A stretch of DNA of 64,000 nt, taken from NCBI RefSeq assembly GCF_023231945.1, contig NZ_JAJLJH010000003.1:372001-436000 (forward strand), read 5' to 3'. Below, piece by piece: positions 17,532-25,337 of the stretch; position 1 is the first letter of the stretch; the number at the start of each line of letters is the position of its first letter. A program made the translations under genes and the position numbers. The stretch comes from Scleromatobacter humisilvae (GTDB lineage Bacteria > Pseudomonadota > Gammaproteobacteria > Burkholderiales > Burkholderiaceae_C). The notes below the pieces were generated by a model, which searched no databases, was not told the DNA's origin, and saw only the letters and a program-made list of their open reading frames with translations.

Positions 17532-17738
17532 TCAGGCGCGGTCGGCGGCCGCGTCCTGGTCGCACTTGCGGCAGGCCAGCGTCCGGCCGAGCACGGCCGC
17601 GCGGCCCTCCGGCGTCTGCGTCCAGGGCCGGTTCGTCCAGGGCGGATCGTGGCGCACGTGCTGGTCGTGGCCGCAGGCGAGTTCGGCGACCCAGTCGCCC
17701 TGCTCGTCGAGGTGGAAGCCGACGATGGGCCTGTCCAT
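17532..17738 (-). CDS. DUF3565 small Cys/His protein
   Basis: A 68-residue protein reading MDRPIVGFHLDEQGDWVAEL then CGHDQHVRHDPPW and a late CRKCD. The pattern CGH.QH.RH.PPW matches the DUF3565 family, likely metal-binding by its Cys and His residues. Function unknown. It lies 8 bp downstream of the VOC gene on the same strand and is probably expressed with it. Confidence 0.8.
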   Translation of the reverse strand: MDRPIVGFHLDEQGDWVAELACGHDQHVRHDPPWTNRPWTQTPEGRAAVLGRTLACRKCDQDAAADRA

Positions 17739-17746
17739 TCCGGCGT

Positions 17747-18127
17747 CTACGTTTTCGGCGGCTGGTGGATCGACAGCGTGTTGCCGTCCGGATCCTGGAA
17801 CCACGCCACGCGCGAGCCGTCGGGGGTGTCCCAGATGCCGTCGGCGCCCAGCGGCAGGCCGGGAAAGCGCGCCATCGCCACGCCGCAGGCGGCTAGCGCG
17901 CGCACGGTGGCGGCGAGGTCGTCCACCGCCCAGCCGAGCGCCGTGTACGGGTGCGGCGCCACGGCCTGCACGCGCTGGATGCGCAGTTGCGTGCCGTGGG
18001 CGTCGAAGATCAGCGCGTAGCCGTTGTCCTGCACCAACGCCAGCCCCAGTTGGCCTTCGTAGAAATCGCGAGCGCGGTCGGCGTCGGCGGTGGCGATGAA
18101 GCAGACGAGCGGGGTCTGGCTCAGCAT
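17747..18127 (-). CDS. VOC-superfamily (glyoxalase-like) protein
   Basis: A 126-residue protein with one pair of beta-alpha-beta-beta-beta modules: FIATADADRARDFYEGQLGL at the start and VAWFQDPDGNTLSIHQ at the end, the hallmark ends of glyoxalase/dioxygenase-like VOC proteins. Conserved metal ligands are incomplete, so the reaction cannot be named. The ATG at 18127 follows a plausible GGGAG. Upstream on the same strand is a lipoprotein gene. Confidence 0.85.
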   Translation of the reverse strand: MLSQTPLVCFIATADADRARDFYEGQLGLALVQDNGYALIFDAHGTQLRIQRVQAVAPHPYTALGWAVDDLAATVRALAACGVAMARFPGLPLGADGIWDTPDGSRVAWFQDPDGNTLSIHQPPKT

Positions 18128-18150
18128 GGCATGCTCCCGGCGAGACGCCT

Positions 18151-18723
18151 TCAGTTCTTCGCCGTGGACACGGCGGACGCGGCCAGGGCCTGCAGTGGCG
18201 CGGCGGGCGCCCGGCAGCCCAGCGTCTGGCCCACGCCCTTGAGGAAGGCCCGGCGCACCGAGCCGGCGGCGATCGCCGCGGCGACTTCCTTCGAATGACG
18301 CTCCGCGCCATCGAGCTTGCGCACCCAGCCGCGGAACGGGATCACGCTCTGGGCGGCACCCTGCAGCGCGTCGTTTGCCGCGTCGCCCGCCATGTTCGAG
18401 CTGCGTTCGAGCAGGCCGGGATCGGCGGCGGTGGGCGGGGTGTCGAGGTCGGCGCCGAGCGCGCCGTCGAGCGCGCGCACTTCGTTGGCGAGGGCGGGGC
18501 AGTCGCGCTGCGACGGCAACGCGTATGGCGCCTTGACGGCGGCCTCCAGCACCCCGGGGATCTTCTCCTGCACTAGGTTGAGATCGGCCAGCGGCGCCTC
18601 GACGGCCTTCTGCAACTGGACGCCTTCCCTGGCCGCGCCCTTGGCGGTGTCGGGCGAGGCGCAACCGGTGAGGGCGAGCGCCAGGCCGGCGGCGGCGAGA
18701 GCCGATGCGATGGTGAGGTTCAT
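18151..18723 (-). CDS. Putative lipoprotein
   Basis: A 190-residue protein with a clear lipoprotein signal (MNLTIASALAAAGLALALTGCASPD, Cys at about 22). The mature part is Ala-rich and helical, with two further Cys (RDCPALANEV and LGCRAPAAPL). Related short lipoproteins in Burkholderiales have no known function. It belongs to a minus-strand series running from 20.7 to 17.5 kb. Confidence 0.7.
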   Translation of the reverse strand: MNLTIASALAAAGLALALTGCASPDTAKGAAREGVQLQKAVEAPLADLNLVQEKIPGVLEAAVKAPYALPSQRDCPALANEVRALDGALGADLDTPPTAADPGLLERSSNMAGDAANDALQGAAQSVIPFRGWVRKLDGAERHSKEVAAAIAAGSVRRAFLKGVGQTLGCRAPAAPLQALAASAVSTAKN

Positions 18724-18736
18724 CGCCCGGAGCGTA

Positions 18737-19267
18737 TCAGCGTTCGGCGGCCGCCTGCTCGCTGACGCGCGCGCGCCAGCGCAGCAGGCCGATCGCGTAG
18801 GTCACGTAGTAGCCGGCCAGCGTGCCGAAGATCGCCATCGTCAGCGGGTTGCTGCCGATCTGCATCGACTGCGGATCAAGGCCGCGGCCGGCCGTCTGCT
18901 GCATCACGAAACGCCATGCGAGCCGCACCACCAGCAGCAGCGACAGCGCGATGCCCAGGTGCGCGTTGGGCGTGTAGAACAGCCCCGCCGGCGTCACCTC
19001 GAACTTCGTCAGCCGCGTGCCCAGCACGCCCAGGCCGGCGCCGACGGCCGCGCCGGCCAGCGCCAAGACGGCCGTGGCCGGATGCGCCAGGTTGGTCGCG
19101 AGCAGCAGCGCGAAGATCAGCGGGAACACGACGACGGTGATCCACGGCCGCACCTTCGAGAGCCGCTGGCGTCCGACCACGCGGCGGATGCGCGCATAGA
19201 CGCGCCACACGACGAGCGCGGCGAACGCGAGGACGATGAGGAAGTGGGTGTCAAGCGTGGCGGGCAT
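18737..19267 (-). CDS. Four- to five-helix membrane protein (CcdC/DUF1453-like)
   Basis: A 176-residue integral membrane protein. Hydrophobic segments lie at about 8-24, 43-60, 64-82, 100-120 and 145-165, with the conserved look VRPWITVVVFPLIFALLLA and GTRLTKFEVTPAGLFYTPN that I associate with DUF1453/CcdC-type proteins. No transport or catalytic motif is visible. It lies 13 bp upstream of the lipoprotein gene and 18 bp downstream of the isoprenylcysteine methyltransferase-like gene. Confidence 0.65.
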   Translation of the reverse strand: MPATLDTHFLIVLAFAALVVWRVYARIRRVVGRQRLSKVRPWITVVVFPLIFALLLATNLAHPATAVLALAGAAVGAGLGVLGTRLTKFEVTPAGLFYTPNAHLGIALSLLLVVRLAWRFVMQQTAGRGLDPQSMQIGSNPLTMAIFGTLAGYYVTYAIGLLRWRARVSEQAAAER

Positions 19268-19285
19268 CTGCAGGCGGATCCGGTC

Positions 19286-19873
19286 TCAGAAGAGGAATGG
19301 CACGAGCGCCTTCACGCGCGCCCGGTACGCATCGTAGGCGACGCCGAAGCGCTCGCGCATCCAGCGTTCCTCGAGGCGGTACTTGCGCAACGCGGCCAGG
19401 GTGAAGATGGCCACCGCCAGCAGTCCGCGCCACTGGCCCAGCGCGATCGCCGAGCCGAGGAAGCCGAGCAGCAGCCCCGTGTAGATCGGATGGCGCACCA
19501 GCGCGTAGGGGCCGCTGGTGACGAGCTCGTGATCCTGCTTCAGCGTGACGATCGCGCTCCAGTTGCGGCCGATCGTGCGGCGCGCCCAGATGGCGAACGC
19601 GAGGCCGCCGCAGGTCATGGCCACGCCGAGCCAGAACTCCCACGACGCCCACGGAATGAAGCGCGTCTCCAGCCCGAGCACGTCCAGGCGCGGCGACCAC
19701 AGCATCGCGGCGGCCAGGAACATCGGCCCCAGGTGCAGCGCCCGCGACACGAACGGCTCGCGGCGCGCGGTCTCCTTGACGTCGAGCGAAGCGACCCACC
19801 AGTAGGCCGCCCACGCCGCCCACAGCGCGGGAAGGAGCCAGCGGTGCAGCAGCGAATCGAGCTCGGGCGTCAT
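19286..19873 (-). CDS. Isoprenylcysteine carboxyl methyltransferase-like membrane protein
   Basis: A 195-residue membrane protein. Its C-terminal half carries the ICMT/PEMT signature: LVTSGPYALVRHPIYTGLLLGFLG, then an E-E pair in KYRLEERWMRERFG, which bind S-adenosylmethionine in this fold. At least four transmembrane stretches precede or surround it. Bacterial members methylate unknown small or lipid substrates. The ATG at 19873 lies 8 bp after the DUF2809 stop, so the genes are probably co-transcribed. Confidence 0.82.
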   Translation of the reverse strand: MTPELDSLLHRWLLPALWAAWAAYWWVASLDVKETARREPFVSRALHLGPMFLAAAMLWSPRLDVLGLETRFIPWASWEFWLGVAMTCGGLAFAIWARRTIGRNWSAIVTLKQDHELVTSGPYALVRHPIYTGLLLGFLGSAIALGQWRGLLAVAIFTLAALRKYRLEERWMRERFGVAYDAYRARVKALVPFLF

Positions 19874-19880
19874 GCGGCGA

Positions 19881-20288
19881 TCATGCAGCAGCGATGCGAA
19901 GCAGGAGCCGATCGAGCACGATGCCCGCGAGCACGCCGACGCCGTAGGCCACGAGGTTCTGCCACGAGAACACCTGCCCCAGCAGCAGATGGCCCACGGC
20001 CGTGTGGCGGAACTCCACGATCCACGGCGCCTGCCAAAGCTTGGCGACTTCGACGGCGACGCTGGTGGCCATCGCCAGCAGCGCAACGTCGCGCGTGCGC
20101 GCCCGCGGGCGCAGCGCGCGCCAGCCGAACAGCACCATCAGCGCCCACAGCGCATCGCCCGGATACTTGCCGAGCGCGGACGGCAGCGCGTCGGGCCAAT
20201 GGCGCGAGGCCAGGCCGAGAGCGATCGTGGCCAGCATCGCGGCCAGCGCCGCGAGCCGGCGGCGCGACGCGTCGGCCGCCGCGCTCAT
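19881..20288 (-). CDS. DUF2809 membrane protein
   Basis: A 135-residue protein with four hydrophobic segments and the family motif LPSALGKYPGDALWALMVLFGW, followed by EVAKLWQAPW and LLLGQVFSWQNLVAYGVGV. This matches the DUF2809 family, close to VanZ-like folds; function unknown. Its start overlaps the upstream GNAT gene by 4 bp, so translation is probably coupled. Confidence 0.82.
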   Translation of the reverse strand: MSAAADASRRRLAALAAMLATIALGLASRHWPDALPSALGKYPGDALWALMVLFGWRALRPRARTRDVALLAMATSVAVEVAKLWQAPWIVEFRHTAVGHLLLGQVFSWQNLVAYGVGVLAGIVLDRLLLRIAAA

Positions 20289-20737
20289 CGACCGGCTCGC
20301 CGCCATTCGTAGCGCAGGTCGCCCAGTTGCATCACGGGCTCGAAGCCGCGCTCGACGATCTCGAAGCCGTGGCGCTCGTAGAAGCGCTGCGCGTTCGTGT
20401 TGGTGACGAAGGTGTAGAGCCACAGCTTGCCGTTCGACGCGGCCTTCGCGTGTTCCAGCAGCCGCGTGCCGATGCCCTGGCCGAGGTGGTCGACGTGGAC
20501 GTAGAGCTGCATCACCGACTCCGGCGTGAACGCGCCGAAGCCGACGAGCTGGCCGTCGCGCAGCGCGAGCTGCACGCTGGTCTCGACGAGGACGTGTTCG
20601 TCGAGGTAGCGCAGGTGCTCGTCGCGCGGATTGGGCACCGGCGCGCCGACGCCCAGCGCGAAGCTGGCGCGCCACAGGTCGACCAGGCGTTCGCGGAATT
20701 CCGGACGATAGGGGATCAGGTCGACAGGAATGGGCAT
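20285..20737 (-). CDS. GNAT-family N-acetyltransferase
   Basis: A 150-residue acetyltransferase. The acetyl-CoA binding motif A is visible as LYVHVDHLGQGIGTRLLEHAKA (Q/R-x-x-G-x-G/A pattern), followed by TNTNAQRFYERHGFEIVERG (motif B). The substrate is unknown. It is the first gene of the leftward cluster and is transcribed away from dnaE2; the LexA box at 20839 lies between them and could in principle affect both. Confidence 0.87.
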   Translation of the reverse strand: MPIPVDLIPYRPEFRERLVDLWRASFALGVGAPVPNPRDEHLRYLDEHVLVETSVQLALRDGQLVGFGAFTPESVMQLYVHVDHLGQGIGTRLLEHAKAASNGKLWLYTFVTNTNAQRFYERHGFEIVERGFEPVMQLGDLRYEWRRAGR

Positions 20738-20811
20738 GGGGCATCGCCGAGTGCGAAAAGGCGCATTCTGGGGCTTTCTGCGCAGGTGTCCGGCGGCGCT
20801 TGCAACAGGGC

Positions 20812-20854
20812 TTGCATTGGCCGCCGCCGAGGCCTAGACTGTATTTAATCACAG
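20812..20854 (+). promoter_or_regulatory. LexA (SOS) box with possible promoter, upstream of dnaE2
   Basis: The sequence CTGTATTTAATCACAG at 20839-20854 fits the LexA consensus CTGT-N8-ACAG exactly. A weak promoter, TTGCAT (20812-20817) and TAGACT (20835-20840) with 17 bp between them, would place the box over and just beyond the -10 element, where bound LexA would block transcription. The dnaE2 start lies 234 bp downstream. SOS control of dnaE2 is well established in other bacteria. Confidence 0.8.
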
Positions 20855-21087
20855 TGCTCGACGACAGGCCGCCACTCCCTGTCGCGGTACGAATCACGCC
20901 CGGTTCGCCGGACGTCAGCGCATAGCCGCGCACCCCGTCGCTCGTGCCTCGCGCAAGAGCCATGTCGCTTCGCCGACGAGTCTCGCTGCAGCCTGCAGCG
21001 TCCGATTCGCACGGAGCGATCCTCGCCCGCTCCCTGTCATTGCCCGCCGCAGGTTCCGGCCTGCGGGGTCGCCACCGTCTCTCCGCC

Positions 21088-24000
21088 ATGGCCACGCTAT
21101 CCGCCTACGCCGAACTGCACTGCCGCAGCAACTTCAGCTTCCTCACCGGCGCCTCGTCGCCCGAGGAACTGGTCGAGCGCGCCGCCGCGCTGCGCTACAC
21201 CGCGCTGGCTGTCACCGACGAGTGTTCGCTGTCGGGCGTGGTGCATGCGTACGAGCAGGCCAACGAACTCAAGTTCCCGCTCATCGTCGGTGCCGAGATG
21301 CGGCTCGAGCCCACGGTCGGCGGCGTGCCGATGCGCCTGGTGATCCTGGCCACCACGAGGCGCGGCTACGGCAACCTGTCGCAGTGGATCTCCGTGGCGC
21401 GCCGGCGTGCGGAGAAAGGGCACTACGACGCCCGTACCGGCGACCTGCGGGGTCAGGTGCCCACGATGCCCCACCTGGCAGGCCTGCCCGACTGTCTCGT
21501 GCTGCTGCTGCCCACGGCTGGCCCGGTGCCGCTGGGCGCGCTGGAACCCGGCGCATCGAGCGGCACGGCGGGTTCGAGCGTGCGCGTCGGGGTCCACGAC
21601 GGGTCGCCGGAGCGTCGATCAGGCCCGTCGGCAGGCGCTGCTCCGGTCAACGCCCAGTTGTCCGGCCTGAGCGTGATCGCCGCCGCGCGGGCGAGTGCGG
21701 CGGCGGCGATCGCGTCGAACTCGCCCGGCGCCGGGCGCCCGCGCGGGCGCGAGACGCGCGAGGCCCGCGACGGCCCCAGCGGGGACGGCCCGCTCGAGCC
21801 GCCGACACCTCCCAAACTTGCTCCGCCGTCCAAGGCCAGGCGCGTTGCCAGGTCACTGCCACCACCGCGGCCGTCCACGGTGCTGTCGTTCGAATCGCTG
21901 TTCGCGCAGGCGCAATGGCTCAAGACGTGGATCGGCGAAGACCGTGTCTGGCTGGCCATGCCCTTGCTGATGCAGGGCGACGACGACGAGATCCGCGAAC
22001 GCGTGAAGGCCGTGGCCGCCGCCACCGGCCTGCGCATCACCGCCGTCGGCGACGTGGTGATGGCCACGCGCGCCGCCAAGCCCTTGCAGGATGTCCTCAC
22101 TGCCACGCGCCTGCGGCGCACCGTGTCCGAGTGCGGGCACGCGCTGGCGCCCAACGCGGAGGCGCACCTGCGCTCGCGGTCGCGCCTGCAGACCGTGTGC
22201 GAGTCCGAGTGGCTGGCCGAGACCGTGGCGATCGCGGGACGCTGCAAGTTCTCGCTGGGCGAGTTGAAGTACGAGTATCCGCAGGAGATCGTCCCGGCTG
22301 GCGAGACGCCCACCAGCTGGCTGCGCAAGCTTGCCGAGGCCGGTGCGGCCAAGCGCTTTCCGGCAGGTGTGCCCGAGAAGGTGCAAAAGCTGATCGAGAG
22401 CGAACTCGGGGTCATCGAGCGCCTGAAGTACGAGGCCTACTTCCTCACGGTGGCCGACATCGTCGCCTGGGCGCGGGCCAACGGCATCCTGTGCCAGGGC
22501 CGCGGAAGCGCTGCCAACTCCGCGGTGTGCTTCTGCCTGGGCGTGACCGAGGTCGATCCCTTCGTCCGCGAGGTGCTGTTCGAGCGCTTCATCAGCGAGG
22601 AGCGCGGCGAGCCGCCCGACATCGATCTCGACTTCGAGCACCAGCGCCGGGAAGAGGTGATCCAGTACCTGTACAGGAAGTACGGGCGCCATCGTGCGGC
22701 GCTCACCGGCGTGATCATTCGCTACCGGACGAAGTCGGCGGTGCGCGACGTGGGACGCGCGCTGGGCATCGACCTCGATCGCATCGATGCCGTGACGCGC
22801 TCGCTGCATCACGTCGGTGGCGACGCGGCGCCCAGCAGCGCGGCGGAACGGCTCGCCATGTCGCTCAAGGAGCACGGCTTCGATCCGGATTCTCGGCTGG
22901 GATTTCAGTGGATGGCATTGAGCCTGCAACTGCGCAATCAGCCGCGTCATCTCAGCCAGCACCCCGGCGGCTTCGTCATCGCCAAGGACGATGTGGCGCT
23001 GTACGTGCCGGTCGAGAACGCCGCGATGGACAAGCGCACCGTGATCCAGTGGGACAAGGACGACCTCGACGTCCTCAAGCTGCTCAAGGTCGACATCCTG
23101 GCGCTGGGCATGCTCAGCGCACTCCGGCGAGGTCTCCTGTTCGTCGATGAGAAGATGCGCCAGGTGATGCCGGGGCCGCCGCCGCCGGAGTGGTTCCTCG
23201 AGGCGAAGCGGCAGGAACAGGTCGAGATCCGGCTGCGCGCGGACGGTCCGTCCAGCGGCCGCTCGGGCAACAGCGGCACCCGCATCAGGCGCACTTCGAA
23301 TGCCTTTTCCAGCGCCGGGGCAGCGGCCTGCATGGGCATCGTGGCTGAGCGCGTCCAGCTCGATTCCGAAGCGAGCCTGCAGGACATTCCCGCGGAGTGC
23401 AAGGCGGTCTACGACATGCTGTGCACCGGCGACTCGGTGGGCGTTTTCCAGGTGGAAAGCCGCGCGCAGATGAGCATGCTGCCACGGCTGAAACCTGCCG
23501 AGTTCTACGATCTGGTGGTGGAGGTTGCCATCGTCCGGCCCGGGCCAATCCAGGGTGGCATGGTGCATCCGTACCTGAAGCGGCGCGAGCAGAAGGAGCC
23601 CGTCACCTATCCGAGCGACGAGGCGGAAACGGCACTGAAGCGCACCTTGGGCGTTCCGATCTTCCAGGAGCAGGTGATGCAACTGGCCATCCTCGCGGCC
23701 GACTTCACGCCGGGCGAGGCCGACCAGTTGCGGCGCGGGATGGCGGCCTGGAAGCGCAAAGGCGGCCTGGAGCCATTCAGGGAGAAGCTGATCAGCCGCA
23801 TGGTGGCCAAGAACTACGACCCGGAATATGCCCAGGCCATCTTTCGGCAGATCCAGGGCTTCGGCGAATACGGCTTTCCGGAGAGCCATGCGGTCAGCTT
23901 CGCGCTGCTGGTCTACGTCAGCGCATGGATCAAGCGCCATCATCCCGACGCCTTCCTGGCCGCGCTCCTCAACAGCCTGCCGATGGGCTTCTACGCCGCG

Positions 24001-24861
24001 CCCCAGCTCGTGCGCGACGCGCGCGCGCATGGCGTCGCGGTGCGGCCGGTGGACATCACGATCAGCGACTGGGACTCCACGCTGGAGCCGCAGGCGCCGC
24101 ACGAGGCGGTGCCGGCCTGCGCGGAGCGCGCGATCCCGGGCGGCCAGTGCGCGGTGCGGCTTGGCCTGAATCGCGTGAGCGGCATTGGCGAGGACGAGGG
24201 CCGGCGCATCATGGCCGCGCGGGCGCAGGCGCCGTTCGCCAACGTGGAGGATCTCGCTCGGCGCGCCGAGCTCGATTCGCATTCGATGCAATGCCTCGCG
24301 GCCTCCGATGCGTTGTCCGGGCTGGCCGGCCAGCGGCGCGACGCGATCTGGGCCGTCGCCGGCGTCGACACCCGCGCCACGCCCATGCTCAAGGCCACGC
24401 GCACGGTCGAGGATGCCGAGCCCGAGTTCGAGTCGTTGAGCCTCGGCGACGCCGTGCTGGCCGACTATCGCGCCTTGGGCCTGTCGCTGAAGGGCCATCC
24501 GCTGGCGCTGCTGCGTCCGGCGCTGGCGCCGTTCAAGGTGCAGCAGGCGGCGCTGCTCAACGCGGAGTACCGGCCGGGGCAACTCGCGCGCGCCAGCGGG
24601 CTGGTCACGCACCGCCAGCAGCCCGGTACCGCCAAGGGGGTCGTGTTCGTGACGCTGGAGGACGAGACGGGCAGCGTCAACGTGATCGTCTGGCCCGCGG
24701 TGGCCGCGGCCCAGCGCAAGCCGCTGCTGGCGGCGTCGCTGCTGACGGTCTACGGCGTTTGGCAGCGCGAAGGCGAGGTGCGTCACCTGGTGGCCAAGAC
24801 GCTGGTGGATCACTCGCCAATGCTGCAGGGGCTGGTCACGCGCAGCCGGGATTTCCACTGA
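21088..24861 (+). CDS. dnaE2: DnaE2 error-prone DNA polymerase III alpha subunit
   Basis: A C-family polymerase used in translesion synthesis after DNA damage. The frame opens at a GTG at 20944, but the family N-terminus (MATLSAYAELHCRSNFSFLTGASSPEEL, PHP domain) starts at the ATG at 21088, giving 1257 residues. Catalytic PPDIDLDF is near residue 510 and DILALGMLSALRR holds the third Asp; an OB-fold-like end (VFVTLEDETGSVNVIVW) follows. The protein exceeds the usual 1030-1080 residues. Two low-complexity insertions stand out, at about 148-265 (Gly/Ser/Arg/Pro-rich, inside the PHP region) and 694-750 (after the palm), with a shorter one near 1000. No imuA or imuB lies beside it. Confidence 0.92.
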   Translation: MATLSAYAELHCRSNFSFLTGASSPEELVERAAALRYTALAVTDECSLSGVVHAYEQANELKFPLIVGAEMRLEPTVGGVPMRLVILATTRRGYGNLSQWISVARRRAEKGHYDARTGDLRGQVPTMPHLAGLPDCLVLLLPTAGPVPLGALEPGASSGTAGSSVRVGVHDGSPERRSGPSAGAAPVNAQLSGLSVIAAARASAAAAIASNSPGAGRPRGRETREARDGPSGDGPLEPPTPPKLAPPSKARRVARSLPPPRPSTVLSFESLFAQAQWLKTWIGEDRVWLAMPLLMQGDDDEIRERVKAVAAATGLRITAVGDVVMATRAAKPLQDVLTATRLRRTVSECGHALAPNAEAHLRSRSRLQTVCESEWLAETVAIAGRCKFSLGELKYEYPQEIVPAGETPTSWLRKLAEAGAAKRFPAGVPEKVQKLIESELGVIERLKYEAYFLTVADIVAWARANGILCQGRGSAANSAVCFCLGVTEVDPFVREVLFERFISEERGEPPDIDLDFEHQRREEVIQYLYRKYGRHRAALTGVIIRYRTKSAVRDVGRALGIDLDRIDAVTRSLHHVGGDAAPSSAAERLAMSLKEHGFDPDSRLGFQWMALSLQLRNQPRHLSQHPGGFVIAKDDVALYVPVENAAMDKRTVIQWDKDDLDVLKLLKVDILALGMLSALRRGLLFVDEKMRQVMPGPPPPEWFLEAKRQEQVEIRLRADGPSSGRSGNSGTRIRRTSNAFSSAGAAACMGIVAERVQLDSEASLQDIPAECKAVYDMLCTGDSVGVFQVESRAQMSMLPRLKPAEFYDLVVEVAIVRPGPIQGGMVHPYLKRREQKEPVTYPSDEAETALKRTLGVPIFQEQVMQLAILAADFTPGEADQLRRGMAAWKRKGGLEPFREKLISRMVAKNYDPEYAQAIFRQIQGFGEYGFPESHAVSFALLVYVSAWIKRHHPDAFLAALLNSLPMGFYAAPQLVRDARAHGVAVRPVDITISDWDSTLEPQAPHEAVPACAERAIPGGQCAVRLGLNRVSGIGEDEGRRIMAARAQAPFANVEDLARRAELDSHSMQCLAASDALSGLAGQRRDAIWAVAGVDTRATPMLKATRTVEDAEPEFESLSLGDAVLADYRALGLSLKGHPLALLRPALAPFKVQQAALLNAEYRPGQLARASGLVTHRQQPGTAKGVVFVTLEDETGSVNVIVWPAVAAAQRKPLLAASLLTVYGVWQREGEVRHLVAKTLVDHSPMLQGLVTRSRDFH

Positions 24862-25337
24862 AGCGCAGGCACATGGAACACGCATCGATCGCCGCGCACT
24901 CGCGATGTGCCACGGCCCGGCCGTTGCCTGCCGCGAGGACGGACGCCGCGCGCCGCCGACTTTCCGCGAACCGCCGGCCATCAGTTCCCAGCCGCATCAC
25001 CGCGCGCACCCGTCGACGTCCGGCTCGACGCCATCCCGTCATCCCGCCCGATCGCCAACCAGGCCGTCGCGCAGGCAAGTTGCGGATCGTTGCGCGCACG
25101 ACCCGGCGTGGGCGCGCCATCCCTCGTCTCGTGTCGCATGCCCACGACGGCCGAACGCAATCCCTCAGGGCCGGAGCGTGGTGCGCGTCGATAATTTCGA
25201 GCCTGCCCCTCACGCGGCGAACGCTTGGCGCTGGCTGGTTGCCGAGCGACTCGACTGCCGCGTCCGGCCTCGCCGTCCGCTTCGGCCTCCGCCCCCGGAT
25301 CCTTCGCGCTAACATCCTCCGAGGACTTCCGCCCGAA
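24862..25337. other. 476-bp gap without a convincing gene
   Basis: Several frames are open, but their translations are Arg/Pro/Ser-rich and look like shadow reading of high-GC DNA. No tRNA, known RNA or mobile element is recognised. The right part presumably carries the promoter for the Sel1-repeat gene. Confidence 0.5.

Noticed and set aside
20944-21087. GTG start adding 48 residues to DnaE2
   Set aside because: The added residues are Arg/Ser-rich and not part of the family, while MATLSAYAELHC at 21088 is the expected start.
21530-21880. Intein in DnaE2
   Set aside because: The insertion is too short and has no splice-junction Cys/Ser and His-Asn pairs or homing-endonuclease motifs.
21853-24981. 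Minus-strand open frame of 1042 codons opposite dnaE2
   Set aside because: It mirrors the conserved polymerase gene and has shadow-type composition.
24905-25312. Plus-strand ORF of 135 codons between dnaE2 and the Sel1 gene
   Set aside because: Pro/Arg-rich, no start signal and no recognisable pattern; overlapping frames are equally open.
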